Shown in pieces: positions 26,161 to 36,388 of a stretch of 64,000 bases of DNA (position 1 is the stretch's first letter; every line of letters begins with the position of its first letter). This DNA is from Streptomyces scabichelini. GTDB lineage: Bacteria > Actinomycetota > Actinomycetes > Streptomycetales > Streptomycetaceae. The stretch spans positions 1 through 64,000 of the forward strand of contig NZ_JAAKZY010000030.1 in assembly GCF_011045015.1 (NCBI RefSeq), in the 5' to 3' direction. The notes below the pieces were generated by a model. That model worked only from the letters and a program-made list of their open reading frames with translations. It was not told the origin of the DNA and did not search any database. The position numbers and the translations under genes are program-made.

Positions 26161-27237
26161 ATGGCAGGAACCGACCACGAAAAGGCGCTGGACACCGCGC
26201 TCGCACAGATCGAGCGGAAATTTGGCAGGGGCGCGGTCATGCGCCTCGGCGAGCGGCCCAATGAGCCCATCGAGGTGATCCCTACAGGATCGACCGCGCT
26301 GGACGTGGCGCTCGGCGTGGGCGGTCTGCCCCGCGGCCGTGTGGTGGAGGTATACGGGCCGGAGTCCTCCGGCAAGACGACCCTGACGTTGCACGCAGTA
26401 GCGAACGCACAGAAGGCCGGCGGCCAGGTGGCCTTCATCGACGCGGAGCACGCACTCGACCCCGAGTACGCCAAGAAGCTCGGCGTCGACACCGACAACC
26501 TCATCCTGTCCCAGCCGGACAACGGTGAACAGGCGCTGGAGATCGTCGACATCCTGATCCGCTCCGGCGCGATCGACTTGATCGTGATCGACTCCGTCGC
26601 GGCCCTGGTGCCACGCGCCGAGATCGAGGGCGAGATGGGCGACTCCCACATGGGTCTGCAGGCCCGTCTGATGAGCCAGGCGCTGCGGAAGATCACCGGC
26701 GCGCTGAGCCAGTCCAAGACCACCGCGATCTTCATCAACCAGCTCCGCGAGAAGATCGGCGTGATGTTCGGCTCCCCGGAGACCACGACCGGTGGCCGCG
26801 CGCTGAAGTTCTACGCCTCGGTGCGGCTCGACATCCGCCGGATCGAGACGCTGAAGGACGGTACCGACGCAGTCGGCAACCGTACCCGCGTCAAGGTCGT
26901 CAAGAACAAGGTCGCGCCGCCCTTCAAGCAGGCCGAGTTCGACATCCTCTACGGACAGGGCATCAGCCGCGAGGGCGGCCTGATCGACATGGGCGTGGAA
27001 CACGGCTTCGTCCGCAAGGCCGGCGCCTGGTACACGTACGAGGGCGACCAGCTCGGCCAGGGCAAAGAGAACGCCCGCAACTTCCTCAAGGACAACGCCG
27101 ACCTCGCCAACGAGATCGAGAAGAAGATCCTCGAGAAGCTCGGAATCGGGGCACCGGCGAAGGCCGCAGTCGCCGAGGACACGGGCGCCGTCCCGGTCCC
27201 TGGTGCCGTCCGGACCTCGGCGGGAAACGCCGCCTGA
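26161..27237 (+). CDS. recA: RecA recombinase, probably a second copy
   Basis: A 358-aa RecA with every core motif: Walker [10 protein letters not shown], Walker B LIVIDS, catalytic Glu in DAEHALD, L1 loop [21 protein letters not shown]2 loop [20 protein letters not shown], and the C-terminal [14 protein letters not shown]. It should catalyse ATP-dependent strand exchange and LexA co-cleavage. Unlike the usual chromosomal streptomycete gene it is not followed by recX, its acidic tail is short, and it sits between a truncated lectin gene and a lone MurE paralogue in a region of mobile-element debris. I infer an additional, possibly acquired, recA; the rest of the genome must be checked for the canonical recA-recX pair. 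Confidence 0.95.
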   Translation: MAGTDHEKALDTALAQIERKFGRGAVMRLGERPNEPIEVIPTGSTALDVALGVGGLPRGRVVEVYGPESSGKTTLTLHAVANAQKAGGQVAFIDAEHALDPEYAKKLGVDTDNLILSQPDNGEQALEIVDILIRSGAIDLIVIDSVAALVPRAEIEGEMGDSHMGLQARLMSQALRKITGALSQSKTTAIFINQLREKIGVMFGSPETTTGGRALKFYASVRLDIRRIETLKDGTDAVGNRTRVKVVKNKVAPPFKQAEFDILYGQGISREGGLIDMGVEHGFVRKAGAWYTYEGDQLGQGKENARNFLKDNADLANEIEKKILEKLGIGAPAKAAVAEDTGAVPVPGAVRTSAGNAA

Positions 27238-28309
27238 CAGGCACGGGCGCGGCCTGGCCGGGGGCAGGCTTCCGACATGTTCAGCATCTCGGCGTGCTCC
27301 ACGGCCCAGATCCGCTCGTGCGCGTCCGGGCGATACGAGACACCGCGCTCGGCAAGGAATCGATAACCGCGTCAGGATCCGGCTGGTCGGGAGCGGCCGG
27401 ATGTGTCGGGGATGCCGGGCGCTTCGGGCATGGCTCTCTCCTCGCGGGGGTCGGCTGGAGGCACAGGTGACTGGGGAGCACGGGGAGTTGTGCATCCCGC
27501 GCGAGCGGAGGTGTTCCGTCGCGCAAGATCCGGACCATTCCCGGACAAAGTTGGCGGCAATCACCGACAGCACTCTCGTTTTCGCAGATCAACGCAGCCG
27601 CCACGCGTGTACCAGCAGCAGACGAAGATCTGCTGCTGGTACCGGCGTCAGATAACTTCACGCGGTTCCCGAAACACCCTCCCGATCCATGGACAGACGC
27701 CCCTGACCGCCGACGTCCCTCGGCTGCCCTCCCCGCAGATCTCCTGGCAGCACCCGACCGCGGGCCCGGCGAGCGGTGAGAAACTCGGCACTACCGCCGG
27801 TGCCTACCACCTCCGCTTCCCAACGGCTGCCGCCGCGTCCGGCCAATGCGTTTGCCGAGCGCGGCTTTCGGGCCGCTCGGGCGGACGTACACTCGGCACA
27901 TGAGTCGCACACGTGCCGTGAGGGACAGCCTGCAGCAGGCTGCCTGCCGGCTGTGCCCGGCTGCCATGGGATCGGCTGCCGTCGGCCCGACGACCGCAGC
28001 TGACAATGAGGCGCCCGACAGCGGCCGTATCGCGCTGCACGGCCACGGCTAGCGATTCTCCGCGCCCTCACCGGGGCAGGGCCCTGGCCTCGCTCGGCTC
28101 GCTGTTCTTGTCAACACACCGCAGGCAACACGGCAGGACTGCTGCTACCGGCCTGAGCCGCCGCATCCAGCCGCATCCAGTTCTGATCGGACGCGTCCAC
28201 GACGCCTGCGCACCCGCTCAACGGCACCACCGCAGCTTCCGGCGCACCGCCGGGGCTGCCGCCTGGCGACGGCCGCACGACGGCCCGACCCACCTTCGAA
28301 GGGATCACT
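27238..28309. other. Long gap containing element copy B, otherwise no clear gene
   Basis: About 1.07 kb with no gene I can support. It contains the repeat element at 27528-27642. A 50-codon frame starting near 27900 (MSRTRAVRDSLQQAACRL) lacks a convincing ribosome site and is not called. Coding statistics by eye are weak on both strands, so this may be eroded sequence around an old integration event. Confidence 0.5.
27528..27642. repeat. Dispersed intergenic element, copy B, with perfect hairpin
   Basis: It starts with the same 19 bases as copy A (ATCCGGACCATTCCCGGAC). At 27609-27642 lies a perfect 14-bp inverted repeat, GTACCAGCAGCAGA / TCTGCTGCTGGTAC, around the 6-base loop CGAAGA. Copy A has a degenerate version of this hairpin at the same distance. 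It could be a mobile-element end, a structured RNA or a terminator; the strand is undecided. Confidence 0.6.
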
Positions 28310-29797
28310 GTGAAGCTGAGCGAGTTGCTGGCCGGGCAGGAGCACCACGTTCTGCAGGGCGACCCGGCGAGGACGGCGATCACCGCGGGAACCACCTTCG
28401 ACGCCGACCGGGTGACGCCGGGTTCGCTGTTCATCGCCGTGCCCGGCCACCGTGAAGGCGGCCCCGACTCGGTGGCACCTGCCCTCGCATGCGGCGCGGC
28501 GGCAGTACTCGTCGACGCCGCGACGCCGACACCCGCGGCGTCGGCGTGGGCGTTGGCACCGCAGGCGTGCGTCGTACGGGTGCCCGACACCCGGACAGCG
28601 GCCGCAGTCATCGCCTCCCGCTACTTCGGTGAGCCGGGGCGGCAGATGGACCTGGTGGCGATCACCGGTACCAACGGCAAGACGTCGGTGTCGTACATGG
28701 TCGAGTCGGTCCTGCGGATCTCCGAGGGCGCGAAGGTGGGGGTCATCGGGACCGCCGGCAGCCGGATCGGCGACGAGCTGATCCCGATGCCGAGGTCGGT
28801 GCTGACCACGCCGGAGTCGCCGGACCTGCAGTACCTGCTGGGGTGCATGCGCGACCGCGGAGTCGGCAGCGCGGTACTGGAAGCCACGTCCATGGGGCTG
28901 CTGACACACCGGGTGGACCGTACGTTCATCGACGTCGGCGTGTTCACCAACCTGACGCAGGATCACCTGGACGATCACGGAACGATGGCGAACTACCGGG
29001 ACGCCAAGCTGCGTCTGTTCCAGGGCTTGTGCAGGCGCGCTGTGGTCAACGCCGACGACCCGGTGGGCGCCGGGATCCAGGCGATGATGCCGGGCGCGGT
29101 GACCACGTACGCCCTGGACGCCGAGGCGGACTACCGGGCCACCGACCTCTCCGTGGACGCCTTCGGCACGCGTTTCATCCTGCACCACGACGGCCACAAG
29201 TATCCGGCGGCGATCCCCATCCCGGGCCGCTTCTCGGTGGCCAACGCGCTGGCTACCGTGGCGGCCTGCCACCTTCTGGGCCACGATCTGGGCAGGCTGG
29301 TCGCCGCCCTCGACCGGATGCCTGCGATCCCGGGTCGGTTCGAGCGCTTCCAGACGCCACGCGGCACGTCGGTGATCGTTGACTACGCCCACTCACCGGA
29401 CTCCCTGGACAAGGTCCTCACCACCATCCGCGACTTCGCACGCGGCCAGGTCATCACCGTCTTCGGCTGCGGCGGGGACCGGGACACCACCAAGCGGGCG
29501 GACATGGGCAGGATCGCCGGCACTCACTCCGACCTGTGCGTCCTCACCTCGGACAACCCCCGAGGCGAAGACCCCCAGGCCATCCTGGACCAGATCGCCC
29601 CCGGCATCGCGGCGACCGGCACACCGTTCGAACAGTTCACCGACCGCCGTGAGGCCGTCGCCTTCGCTCTCTCCGCCGCGGGCCCGGACGACATCGTCCT
29701 GATCGCCGGCAAGGGCAGCGAGCCCCACCAGATCGTCGGCGACAAACTGCTCCCCTTCAGCGACATGGCAACCGTGCTCGAACTCACCCGGGGATAG
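28310..29797 (+). CDS. MurE-family ligase outside the cell-wall cluster
   Basis: A 495-aa Mur ligase of the UDP-MurNAc-L-Ala-D-Glu:diaminopimelate ligase type. N-terminal UDP-binding domain (1-105), central ATPase with GTNGKTS near residue 120 and the TTPESPDLQ and EATSMGL blocks, and a C-terminal domain containing DNPRGEDP, the motif that contacts diaminopimelate in MurE enzymes. The GTG start has AAGGGA upstream. No murF, mraY, ftsW or other dcw genes are nearby, so it is almost certainly a paralogue of the housekeeping murE. Possible roles are antibiotic self-protection, an altered wall precursor, or ligation of a different amino acid to a non-wall substrate. Neighbours do not resolve this. 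Confidence 0.85.
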   Translation: MKLSELLAGQEHHVLQGDPARTAITAGTTFDADRVTPGSLFIAVPGHREGGPDSVAPALACGAAAVLVDAATPTPAASAWALAPQACVVRVPDTRTAAAVIASRYFGEPGRQMDLVAITGTNGKTSVSYMVESVLRISEGAKVGVIGTAGSRIGDELIPMPRSVLTTPESPDLQYLLGCMRDRGVGSAVLEATSMGLLTHRVDRTFIDVGVFTNLTQDHLDDHGTMANYRDAKLRLFQGLCRRAVVNADDPVGAGIQAMMPGAVTTYALDAEADYRATDLSVDAFGTRFILHHDGHKYPAAIPIPGRFSVANALATVAACHLLGHDLGRLVAALDRMPAIPGRFERFQTPRGTSVIVDYAHSPDSLDKVLTTIRDFARGQVITVFGCGGDRDTTKRADMGRIAGTHSDLCVLTSDNPRGEDPQAILDQIAPGIAATGTPFEQFTDRREAVAFALSAAGPDDIVLIAGKGSEPHQIVGDKLLPFSDMATVLELTRG

Positions 29798-30431
29798 CGG
29801 GTCCTGCCGCCTCAAACGCGGACCGCCCGCGCCGTTCTCGGCCCGAAAGCGCACTCGCCGGTCCCTACTGCCCTACCGCGGAAGTGCACCGATTCGGTGG
29901 TCAGTTCGCTGTCCTCCAGCATCAGCTTGCCGAAGACAGACGCGCCCCTGTATTGCAGGACAGCCTGCGGTTCTGGCGATATGGCCGCGATCGACAGCGG
30001 CGAGTAGACACCGACGATCAACCTCAAAGCCCACCACCCCGCGAACCACTGCCTGCGCCACTGCCTTGCCGCACTCGCCAACACCCCGAGCACGGCCGCC
30101 GCCGGCAACGGATCGAAACAATCCCGGCCAGCGGCTCTGTTCTGCTGACCGTCCCCGCAGAGCGCGGGACTGCGTGCCGTACTGATCGTCCACGAGGGTG
30201 AGTTGGAGATCACGGCGTGCCCCGTACCCTCGACAACCGCCGGTGACCGCCGTTCCGGAGCCGCGGCCCTTCGCCACCCGCAGGGGCGCTGCTGTTCAAC
30301 GGTGACGGGCCATGTCCTGTGATGGCGAGGTGATGTCACCGCCCTCGTACGCCGTGATCCGCCAGCTGACGCGCCGGAGGATGACGCCGTCGCGGTGGAG
30401 CCAACGCACTCCCCCATCGGAGGTGAGCACC
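29798..30431. other. Gap without a supported gene
   Basis: No recognisable gene in 634 bases. A minus-strand frame near 29830-29930 (VFGKLMLEDSELTTESVHFR) looks protein-like but has no clear start or family. The right end provides the ribosome site (AGGTGAG) of the integrase pseudogene. Confidence 0.4.
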
Positions 30432-31549
30432 ATGGCTCCTCGCACTCCCGAGCGCGGTCGTCTCTACCGGCGCTGCGGCTGCCGCCGGCCCGACGGTCGG
30501 CAGTTCGGCGCGGCCGGTCCGAAACTCAAGGGCCGTTCCCGGCACGGTTCGTGGGCCTTCGCCGTCGACCTGCCGTCCGCCGACGGCAGACGCAGGCCCC
30601 ACTGCCGCAGCGGCTTCCCCACCCGTAAGGCCGCCCACGCGGCCCTGGAGCGCGCCCTGGCATGCGACCGCACCGGCCTGTACGTCGACGAGGACCTCAT
30701 CCTCGCCGCCTACCTGACCGACTGGCTGCGCACCAAGGATGCGCACCAAGGAGGAGACGCTCAAGCCCACCACGTTCGTCCGCTACCGCGACCACGTCCG
30801 CGCCGACCTCATCCCCTCCCTCGGACGCATCACCCTCCAAGGCCTGCGACCGCGCCACATCACCGCCTGGCAGGAGGCCGAGCTCGCCCGCGACCGGGGG
30901 CGGACCACCGTTTACCCGATCGGCGCCACCCTCTCCAGCCCGCTCGGCCCGGCCGTGCGTGCCCAATAGATCGCCGACAACCCGTGCCGACATGCGATGA
31001 CACCGCGGCCCGCGACCCAGGAACGAATCTGCTGGAACCCCACCCAGGCGGCCGCCTTCCTGCGGCACAACCACACCCACTACGGCGACCAGGTCGCGAA
31101 CCTGTGCGAGCTGCTGCTGGGCACCGGGATGCGCCGCGGCGAGGCCCTCGGCCTGCACTGGACCGACGTCCACCTGCCCGAGAAGACCCTGCTGGTGCGC
31201 CGGAACCTCACGGCCGTCAACAACAACCGGCCCTACCTCGGCCACCCGAAACCCAAAGGCGAGCCGGAACCGGGTGAGCCTGTCCCCGCGCGTCGCCACC
31301 GCGCTGGAGCGCCAAACCGCCCTCGCCCGGGCCGGCCAGCCCCCAGGCACCCCTCTGGAGGGCCTGGTGTTCTGCCAGCCGGACGGCTCCCCACTGCGCC
31401 CGCAAGGCCTCCCGACCGAGCTGCGCCGACGCTCCGAGGAGCTCGCGGCGGCGGCGGACCGCGCACAGGCGGAGGCAAATGCACCGGTCGTGATCACCTA
31501 CGACGAGCCGCCGGCCGTGGGTCGTTCGGAGCACGAGACAGGTGAGTAG
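30432..31549 (+). pseudogene. Tyrosine integrase of a former integrative element, multiply broken
   Basis: The N-terminal frame (MAPRTPERGRLYRRCGCRRP, SGFPTRKAAHAALERAL) is a typical actinobacterial integrase start with the AP2-like arm domain. Frame changes near 30740, an in-frame stop at 30967 and another shift near 31265 break it up. The core-binding domain (TTFVRYRDHVRADLIPSLGR) and the first catalytic Arg block (LLLGTGMRRGEALGLHWTDV) are visible. The C-terminal H-x-x-R and Tyr nucleophile are missing. At least three lesions make it non-functional. A 50-bp piece of a near-identical integrase lies at 13379. Confidence 0.85.
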
Positions 31550-31628
31550 TGAGCGAGCGCGTGGAGGGTGCCCCGGCGTTTTCGCCGCCCTCTACAAAGG
31601 GAACTTGCCGCCATGGGGGCTTCTGTGA

Positions 31629-31820
31629 TCATGATCCGGCAGCATTCTTGAGCCGTCGAGCAGATGAGGCCGCAGCCCAGCCAGACGAAGGCATGGTGGA
31701 GGTCGAGGCGTCGCTCCCGCCGTCCGGCCAGGCGCTTGAACGGGTGCAGCAGGCAGGCGCAGATAAGCCTGCACTGCGGTGCGTTCGTGATCGGTGAGTA
31801 CGGGGTCGGCATCGGACGGC
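31629..31820 (-). pseudogene. IS5-family transposase C-terminal remnant
   Basis: Joining two minus-strand frames gives HPFKRLAGRRERRLDLHHAF then VWLGCGLICS and RRLKN, matching the C-terminal pattern of IS5/IS427-type transposases (rFkRLxxRxERRxDxHxAFLxLGCALICWRRL). The upstream frame VLTDHERTAVQAYL may belong to the same protein. No inverted repeats or DDE domain remain. With the adjacent broken integrase it marks a mobile-element graveyard. Confidence 0.5.
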
Positions 31821-32050
31821 CCTCCCGGTTCGGCTACAGCGCCACAAGGGTCAGCGGTTCCACGCCGCCGCACAGTGGTGGCGCGGGATCCAGCTGCCGT
31901 CCGCCACTGACAATGCCCTTTCGGTACGTATCGGTTCGCCCGGTTAGCGGAGGCGAAACCTCACGGAAATCCCTTGTGGGACAAGGGCCTTACGCTGGAA
32001 CCGAGCGCTTGGAGCCGCATTTTCCGCGGCCCGGAACGGGAGGTGAGCCG

Positions 32051-33094
32051 GTGGTCGACGTCCCACGACAGGGCCCGCGGCGCATCAAGCGGCTGCGCCC
32101 GGTGGGCAACGGAGAACTACGGCTGCACCACCGCGTCGTGCACGGCTACCGCCGTGCCTACCGCATGGCCGGCCAGGGCCCGGTACTCGTCCTGATCCAC
32201 GGCATCGGCGACTCCTCGGCGACCTGGGCCGAGCTCATCCCCGACCTCGCCCGCACCCACACGGTGATCGCCCCCGACCTGCTCGGCCACGGCGCCTCGG
32301 ACAAGCCCCGGGCCGACTACTCGGTCGCCGCGTACGCGAACGGGGTGCGCGACCTGCTGTCCACGCTGGACATCGAACAGGCCACGCTGGTCGGGCACTC
32401 GCTCGGCGGCGGCGTCGCCATGCAGTTCGCGTACCAGTTCCCGGAGCGCACGGAGCGGCTGATCCTGGTCAGTGCGGGCGGCGTGGGCCGTGAGGTGAAT
32501 CCGGTCCTGCGGGCCGTGTCGCTGCCCGGCGCCCATCTGATGCTCTCCGCGCTGCGCCTGCCCGGCATGGGTGTGCAAGCACGCCTGTTCGCCCACCTGA
32601 TGCGACTCCTCGACACCGATCTGGGCCAGGACGCACCGGAGTTGCTCACCCTCGTGGACGCGCTTCCCGACGCGACCTCGCGCAGCGCATTCATCCGTAC
32701 CCTGCGCGCCGTGGTCGACTGGCGCGGCCAGGTGGTGACCATGCTCGACCGCTGCTACCTCACCGAGGGCATGCCCACGATGCTGATATGGGGCGACCGG
32801 GACAGCGTGGTGCCCGTACGGCACGCGTACGGGGCGCACGAGGCGATGCCCGGCAGCCGCCTGGAGATCTTCGAGGGGGCCGGGCACTTCCCGTTCCACA
32901 CCGACCCCGCGCGGTTCCTCTCCCTCGTCGAGGAGTTCACGAGTACCACCGGCCCGGCCGACTGGAACCGGGAGAACTGGAGCGGACTGCTCCGCGCCGG
33001 ACGTCCGGGCAGCGCGGCGGGACAGCCGGACACCGCGCAGAACCGGGCCGTGGAGCGGGACATGAGAGAGGCGAGCGAGCGCAGCGCGACGTGA
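32051..33094 (+). CDS. Alpha/beta-fold hydrolase
   Basis: A 347-aa hydrolase of the epoxide-hydrolase/lipase-like alpha/beta superfamily. The oxyanion region is LIHGIGDSSATW, the nucleophile elbow GHSLGGG, the acid in LIWGDRDSVVPV and the catalytic His in GAGHFPFHTDP. The C-terminal ~50 residues are polar and probably disordered. The GTG start is chosen for GGGAGGTGAG directly upstream; homology begins just after it. There is no signal peptide. It is alone on its strand and converges on the tctCBA operon with a shared hairpin between them. The substrate is unknown. Confidence 0.88.
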   Translation: MVDVPRQGPRRIKRLRPVGNGELRLHHRVVHGYRRAYRMAGQGPVLVLIHGIGDSSATWAELIPDLARTHTVIAPDLLGHGASDKPRADYSVAAYANGVRDLLSTLDIEQATLVGHSLGGGVAMQFAYQFPERTERLILVSAGGVGREVNPVLRAVSLPGAHLMLSALRLPGMGVQARLFAHLMRLLDTDLGQDAPELLTLVDALPDATSRSAFIRTLRAVVDWRGQVVTMLDRCYLTEGMPTMLIWGDRDSVVPVRHAYGAHEAMPGSRLEIFEGAGHFPFHTDPARFLSLVEEFTSTTGPADWNRENWSGLLRAGRPGSAAGQPDTAQNRAVERDMREASERSAT

Positions 33095-33220
33095 TGCCGC
33101 GCGGCTCTCTGTCGGACGGGCGGCATACTCACCACCGCGGAATGCCACCACGCCGCGGGGCATCGGTCGGCCCGACAGCCCTCCCCCGTCGGCCGGTCGG
33201 ACGCACGGCGGCGGGTGAGG

Positions 33221-33255
33221 GCCCAGCCCTGGTCGCATGTCATCCAGGGCTGGGC
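33221..33255. terminator. Bidirectional hairpin terminator
   Basis: A perfect 12-bp stem GCCCAGCCCTGG / CCAGGGCTGGGC with an 11-base loop lies between the convergent hydrolase and tctA genes, seven bases from the tctA stop. It probably serves both. Confidence 0.75.
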
Positions 33256-33261
33256 GCCCGG

Positions 33262-34782
33262 TCACTCCGGTTCGGGGAGGCGGACGCGCGTGCGCCGCCG
33301 CAGCAGCACCGGTGCCACCAGCGCGGTCAGCGCCAGCGCGAGGATGGCCGCCGACGCGGGCCGGGTGAGGAAGACCGTCGGGTCACCCTCGCTGAAGGCC
33401 AGGGCCCGGCGGAACTGGGCCTCCATCAGCGGCCCCAGTACCGCGCCGAGGATCAGTGGCGCGACGGGGTAGCCGGTGCGCCGCATGAAGAGGCCGAGGA
33501 CGGCGACGCCGATGGCGAGCATCACCTCGAAGGTGCTCTGCGAGATGGCGTACACGCCGAGGAGGGCGAAGCACAGGATGCCCGCACTGAGCACGGGCGC
33601 CGGGATGCGCAGCAGCTTGACCCAGATCCGGATCATGGGGAGGTTGAGCACGAGCAGCATGACATTGCCGATGTAGAGGCTCGCGATCAGCGTCCACACC
33701 AGGGAGGTCTGCTGGTCGAACAACTGCGGTCCGGGCTGGATGTTGTAGATCTGGAAGGCGATGAGCAGCACGCCCGCCGTGGCGGAGGTGGGGATGCCGA
33801 GGGTGAGGAGCGGCATCAGTACGCCGGAGAAGGCCGCGTTGTTGGCGGCCTCGGGGCCTGCCACGCCCTCGATGGCACCGTTGCCGAACTCGTCCTTCCG
33901 CTTCCCTCGTTCCTGTCCGCGCTTGGCCAGCCGGCGCTCGATGTTGTAGCTGAGGAACGTCGGGATCTCCGCACCGCCCGCGGGCATCGCGCCGAAGGGC
34001 ACGCCGAGGGCGGTGCCGCGCAGCCACGGCCGCCAGGAGCGGCGCCAGTCGTCGCGGGTCATGCCGACCGGGCCGCGGAGCGAGGCGACCTGCTCGGATC
34101 CGTCGGGCGTCAAGGTCGTGTACAGCACCTCGGCGATGGCGAAGAGGCCAACCGCCAAGGCCACCACGGGGACGCCGTCGTACAACTGCGGCACGCCGAA
34201 GGAGTAGCGGGCCTGGCCGGTCAGCGCGTCGATGCCGACGAGCCCGATCGCGAGGCCGAGGAAGAGGCTGGACAGACCGCGGATCAGGGAGTCGCCGATC
34301 AGCGAGGTCACGGTCACGAACGCCAGCACGATGATGGCGAAGTACTCGGCCGGCTGGACCAGCTTCGCCACGGCGGACATGCCGGGTGCGAGGAAGGTGA
34401 TCACGACCGTCGAGATGGTGCCCGCGACGAAGGAGCCGATCGCGGCCGTGGCCAGGGCCGGGCCCGCGCGTCCCGCCCTGGCCATGGGATGGCCTTCGAG
34501 GGTGGTCGGCACCGAGGCGGTCTCGCCGGGGACGTTGAGCAGGATGGCGGTCGTGGACCCGCCGTACATGCCGCCGTAGTAGATGCCCGCGAACAGCACG
34601 AAGGCGCCGACCGGGTCGAAGACGAACGTGAGCGGCAGCAGCAGTGCCACCGTCGTCGCCGGGCCGAGGCCGGGCAGCACGCCGACCAGTGTGCCCAGGG
34701 TCACGCCTGCCAGGGCCAGCAGCAGGTTCTGCAGGCTGAGGGCGCCGGCGAAACCGTCGCCGAGATTGCCGAGAACTTCCAT
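33262..34782 (-). CDS. tctA: Tripartite tricarboxylate transporter, large permease TctA
   Basis: A 506-aa inner-membrane protein with about 11-12 hydrophobic segments. It has the TctA signatures [20 protein letters not shown] and [20 protein letters not shown] near the N-terminus and the second pseudo-repeat [15 protein letters not shown]. It forms the ion-driven channel of a TTT importer for citrate or other di/tricarboxylates, with TctB and the binding protein TctC encoded directly upstream. The C-terminal basic tail [12 protein letters not shown] is cytoplasmic. Confidence 0.93.
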   Translation of the reverse strand: MEVLGNLGDGFAGALSLQNLLLALAGVTLGTLVGVLPGLGPATTVALLLPLTFVFDPVGAFVLFAGIYYGGMYGGSTTAILLNVPGETASVPTTLEGHPMARAGRAGPALATAAIGSFVAGTISTVVITFLAPGMSAVAKLVQPAEYFAIIVLAFVTVTSLIGDSLIRGLSSLFLGLAIGLVGIDALTGQARYSFGVPQLYDGVPVVALAVGLFAIAEVLYTTLTPDGSEQVASLRGPVGMTRDDWRRSWRPWLRGTALGVPFGAMPAGGAEIPTFLSYNIERRLAKRGQERGKRKDEFGNGAIEGVAGPEAANNAAFSGVLMPLLTLGIPTSATAGVLLIAFQIYNIQPGPQLFDQQTSLVWTLIASLYIGNVMLLVLNLPMIRIWVKLLRIPAPVLSAGILCFALLGVYAISQSTFEVMLAIGVAVLGLFMRRTGYPVAPLILGAVLGPLMEAQFRRALAFSEGDPTVFLTRPASAAILALALTALVAPVLLRRRTRVRLPEPE

Positions 34783-34787
34783 GACTG

Positions 34788-35363
34788 TCAGATGGCCAAT
34801 CGCAGGTAGCCGGGCGGCAGATCGATGCCGAACAGCCGGTCGAACACGAAATAGGTGGCCAGGCCGATCACCAGTCCGATCAGGACGTCGCGCACCAGCT
34901 TGCGGCTGCCCTGGATGCGGGCGGCGCCCGCGTAGAAGACGGTGGTCGCCTGCCAGTAGCCGGCCGTCGGCATGAGCAGCGCGTACGCGATCAGGGCGGC
35001 CAGCAGCATGATCGTCGCCCGCCGCCGTGCTGGGGTCGGGCCGCCGGGCTCCGCCTCCCGCGTCGCACCCGGGGCCTCCGGCTGTGCCGGCCCGGCCTGG
35101 GCTGCCGGCCGCCGCGGCCCCAGGAACGCCTGGACGACGCCTATCGCGCCGACCAAGGTCCCCGCGGCCCCGATGAGCATCGGGAAGGGCCGCGGGCCCA
35201 CAGCTTGGTAGCCGCCGCCCTCCGGGATGAGGAACGCCCCGATCAGCACCGTGAGGCCCACGGCGAGGACGAAGAGCGCCATCACGCGGAAGCCGAACTG
35301 CCGCTGTTTGTCCGGCTCTTGCTGTTGCTGTTGCTGCGGCCGGGCAGTCTGGGGAACCGTCAC
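34788..35363 (-). CDS. tctB: Tripartite tricarboxylate transporter, small subunit TctB
   Basis: A 191-aa membrane protein with four hydrophobic segments and a Gln-rich N-terminus ([13 protein letters not shown]), as found for the poorly conserved TctB subunit. The GTG start overlaps the tctC stop by 4 bp, and the stop is 5 bp from the tctA start, so the three subunits are coupled. Its role in the complex is structural and not well understood. Confidence 0.85.
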   Translation of the reverse strand: MTVPQTARPQQQQQQEPDKQRQFGFRVMALFVLAVGLTVLIGAFLIPEGGGYQAVGPRPFPMLIGAAGTLVGAIGVVQAFLGPRRPAAQAGPAQPEAPGATREAEPGGPTPARRRATIMLLAALIAYALLMPTAGYWQATTVFYAGAARIQGSRKLVRDVLIGLVIGLATYFVFDRLFGIDLPPGYLRLAI

Positions 35364-36388
35364 TTCACCAGTCCCAGTTCCTTGAGTACGTCATTGACCT
35401 GGTCTTCCTGCTTGCCGATCAGGTCGCCGAACTCGTCGCCCGGTGTCCAGGCGTCCGTCCAGTCATTGCGTTTCAGTACGTCCTTCCAGCAGTTGGAGTC
35501 GCGCATCTTCCGCACCGTGTCCACCACGGCCTGCTGCTCGGCGTCGGAGAGCCCGGACGGGGCCAGCACGCCGCCGACGCTGGAGACGGCGGCCTCCTCC
35601 AGGCCCAGTTCGGCGAGCGATGGGGCGTCGATGCCCTCGATCTCCTGGCCCTCGGGCTTCTCGGCGAGGGCCAGGACCTTCAGCTCGCCGGCCTCGATCT
35701 GGCCGCGGAGCTCGGTCACCGTGGCCATCCCCACGGTCGCGGCCCCGCTCAGCAGCTGGCTGACGGTCTCGCCGCCACCGCCGGTCGGCACGTAGTTGAT
35801 CCTGTCCGGCGAGACGCCCTTGCTCTTGCCGAGCAGCGCCGCCTGGATGTGGTCGGCGCCGCCGACCGAACCGCCGGTCCACTTGATGGACTTCGGCTTC
35901 TTCTCGAGGTCCGCGAGCAGGCTCTTCAGGTCGTCGTACGGGGACTTCTTCGGGACCACGAGGACACTGGGCGAGCTGGTGAGGCCGGCCACCGGGGTGA
36001 GCGACTTCATGTCGACCGGGGACTTGTTGACGGCGATGCCACCGAGCATCGTCACGGTGTCCATCACCATGAGCTGGTGCATGTCGCCCTTGTGCTCGAT
36101 GAACTCGGCCAGGCCGATGGTGCCGCCCGCGCCCGGTTTGTTCGTGACGGTGACCTTCTGGTCGATGACATCGCACTTGGTGAGGGCCTGCGACATGCCA
36201 CGGGCCCGGGTGTCCCAGCCGCCACCGGGGCTGCCGGGGGCGAGCACGGAGATGCCCTCGGTGGGGTAGGCGACGGTCTTGTCACCACCACCGTCGCCCT
36301 CGTCCGCCGCGCCCACGGCACAGCCGCCGACCAGGCCCGCGGTCACCAGAGCGGCAACCGTGCGGTAGTACGTGCTCGTGCTCTTCAT
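35360..36388 (-). CDS. tctC: Tripartite tricarboxylate transporter binding lipoprotein TctC
   Basis: A 342-aa substrate-binding lipoprotein. The signal peptide ends in LVGGCAVG (lipidated Cys near residue 23). The mature domain shows the family blocks [36 protein letters not shown] and [19 protein letters not shown]. It captures a carboxylate outside the membrane for TctA/TctB. The start overlaps the stop of an upstream esterase-like gene, suggesting that the esterase releases or processes the transported acid. Confidence 0.92.
   Translation of the reverse strand: MKSTSTYYRTVAALVTAGLVGGCAVGAADEGDGGGDKTVAYPTEGISVLAPGSPGGGWDTRARGMSQALTKCDVIDQKVTVTNKPGAGGTIGLAEFIEHKGDMHQLMVMDTVTMLGGIAVNKSPVDMKSLTPVAGLTSSPSVLVVPKKSPYDDLKSLLADLEKKPKSIKWTGGSVGGADHIQAALLGKSKGVSPDRINYVPTGGGGETVSQLLSGAATVGMATVTELRGQIEAGELKVLALAEKPEGQEIEGIDAPSLAELGLEEAAVSSVGGVLAPSGLSDAEQQAVVDTVRKMRDSNCWKDVLKRNDWTDAWTPGDEFGDLIGKQEDQVNDVLKELGLVK

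Noticed and set aside
27900..28052. 50-codon frame MSRTRAVRDSLQQAACRL...
   Set aside because: No ribosome site, promoter or family; Cys/Ala-rich composition typical of noncoding GC-rich DNA.
13379..31820. Intact integrative element
   Set aside because: The integrase is multiply broken, no replication or transfer genes are present, and no tRNA attachment site was found.
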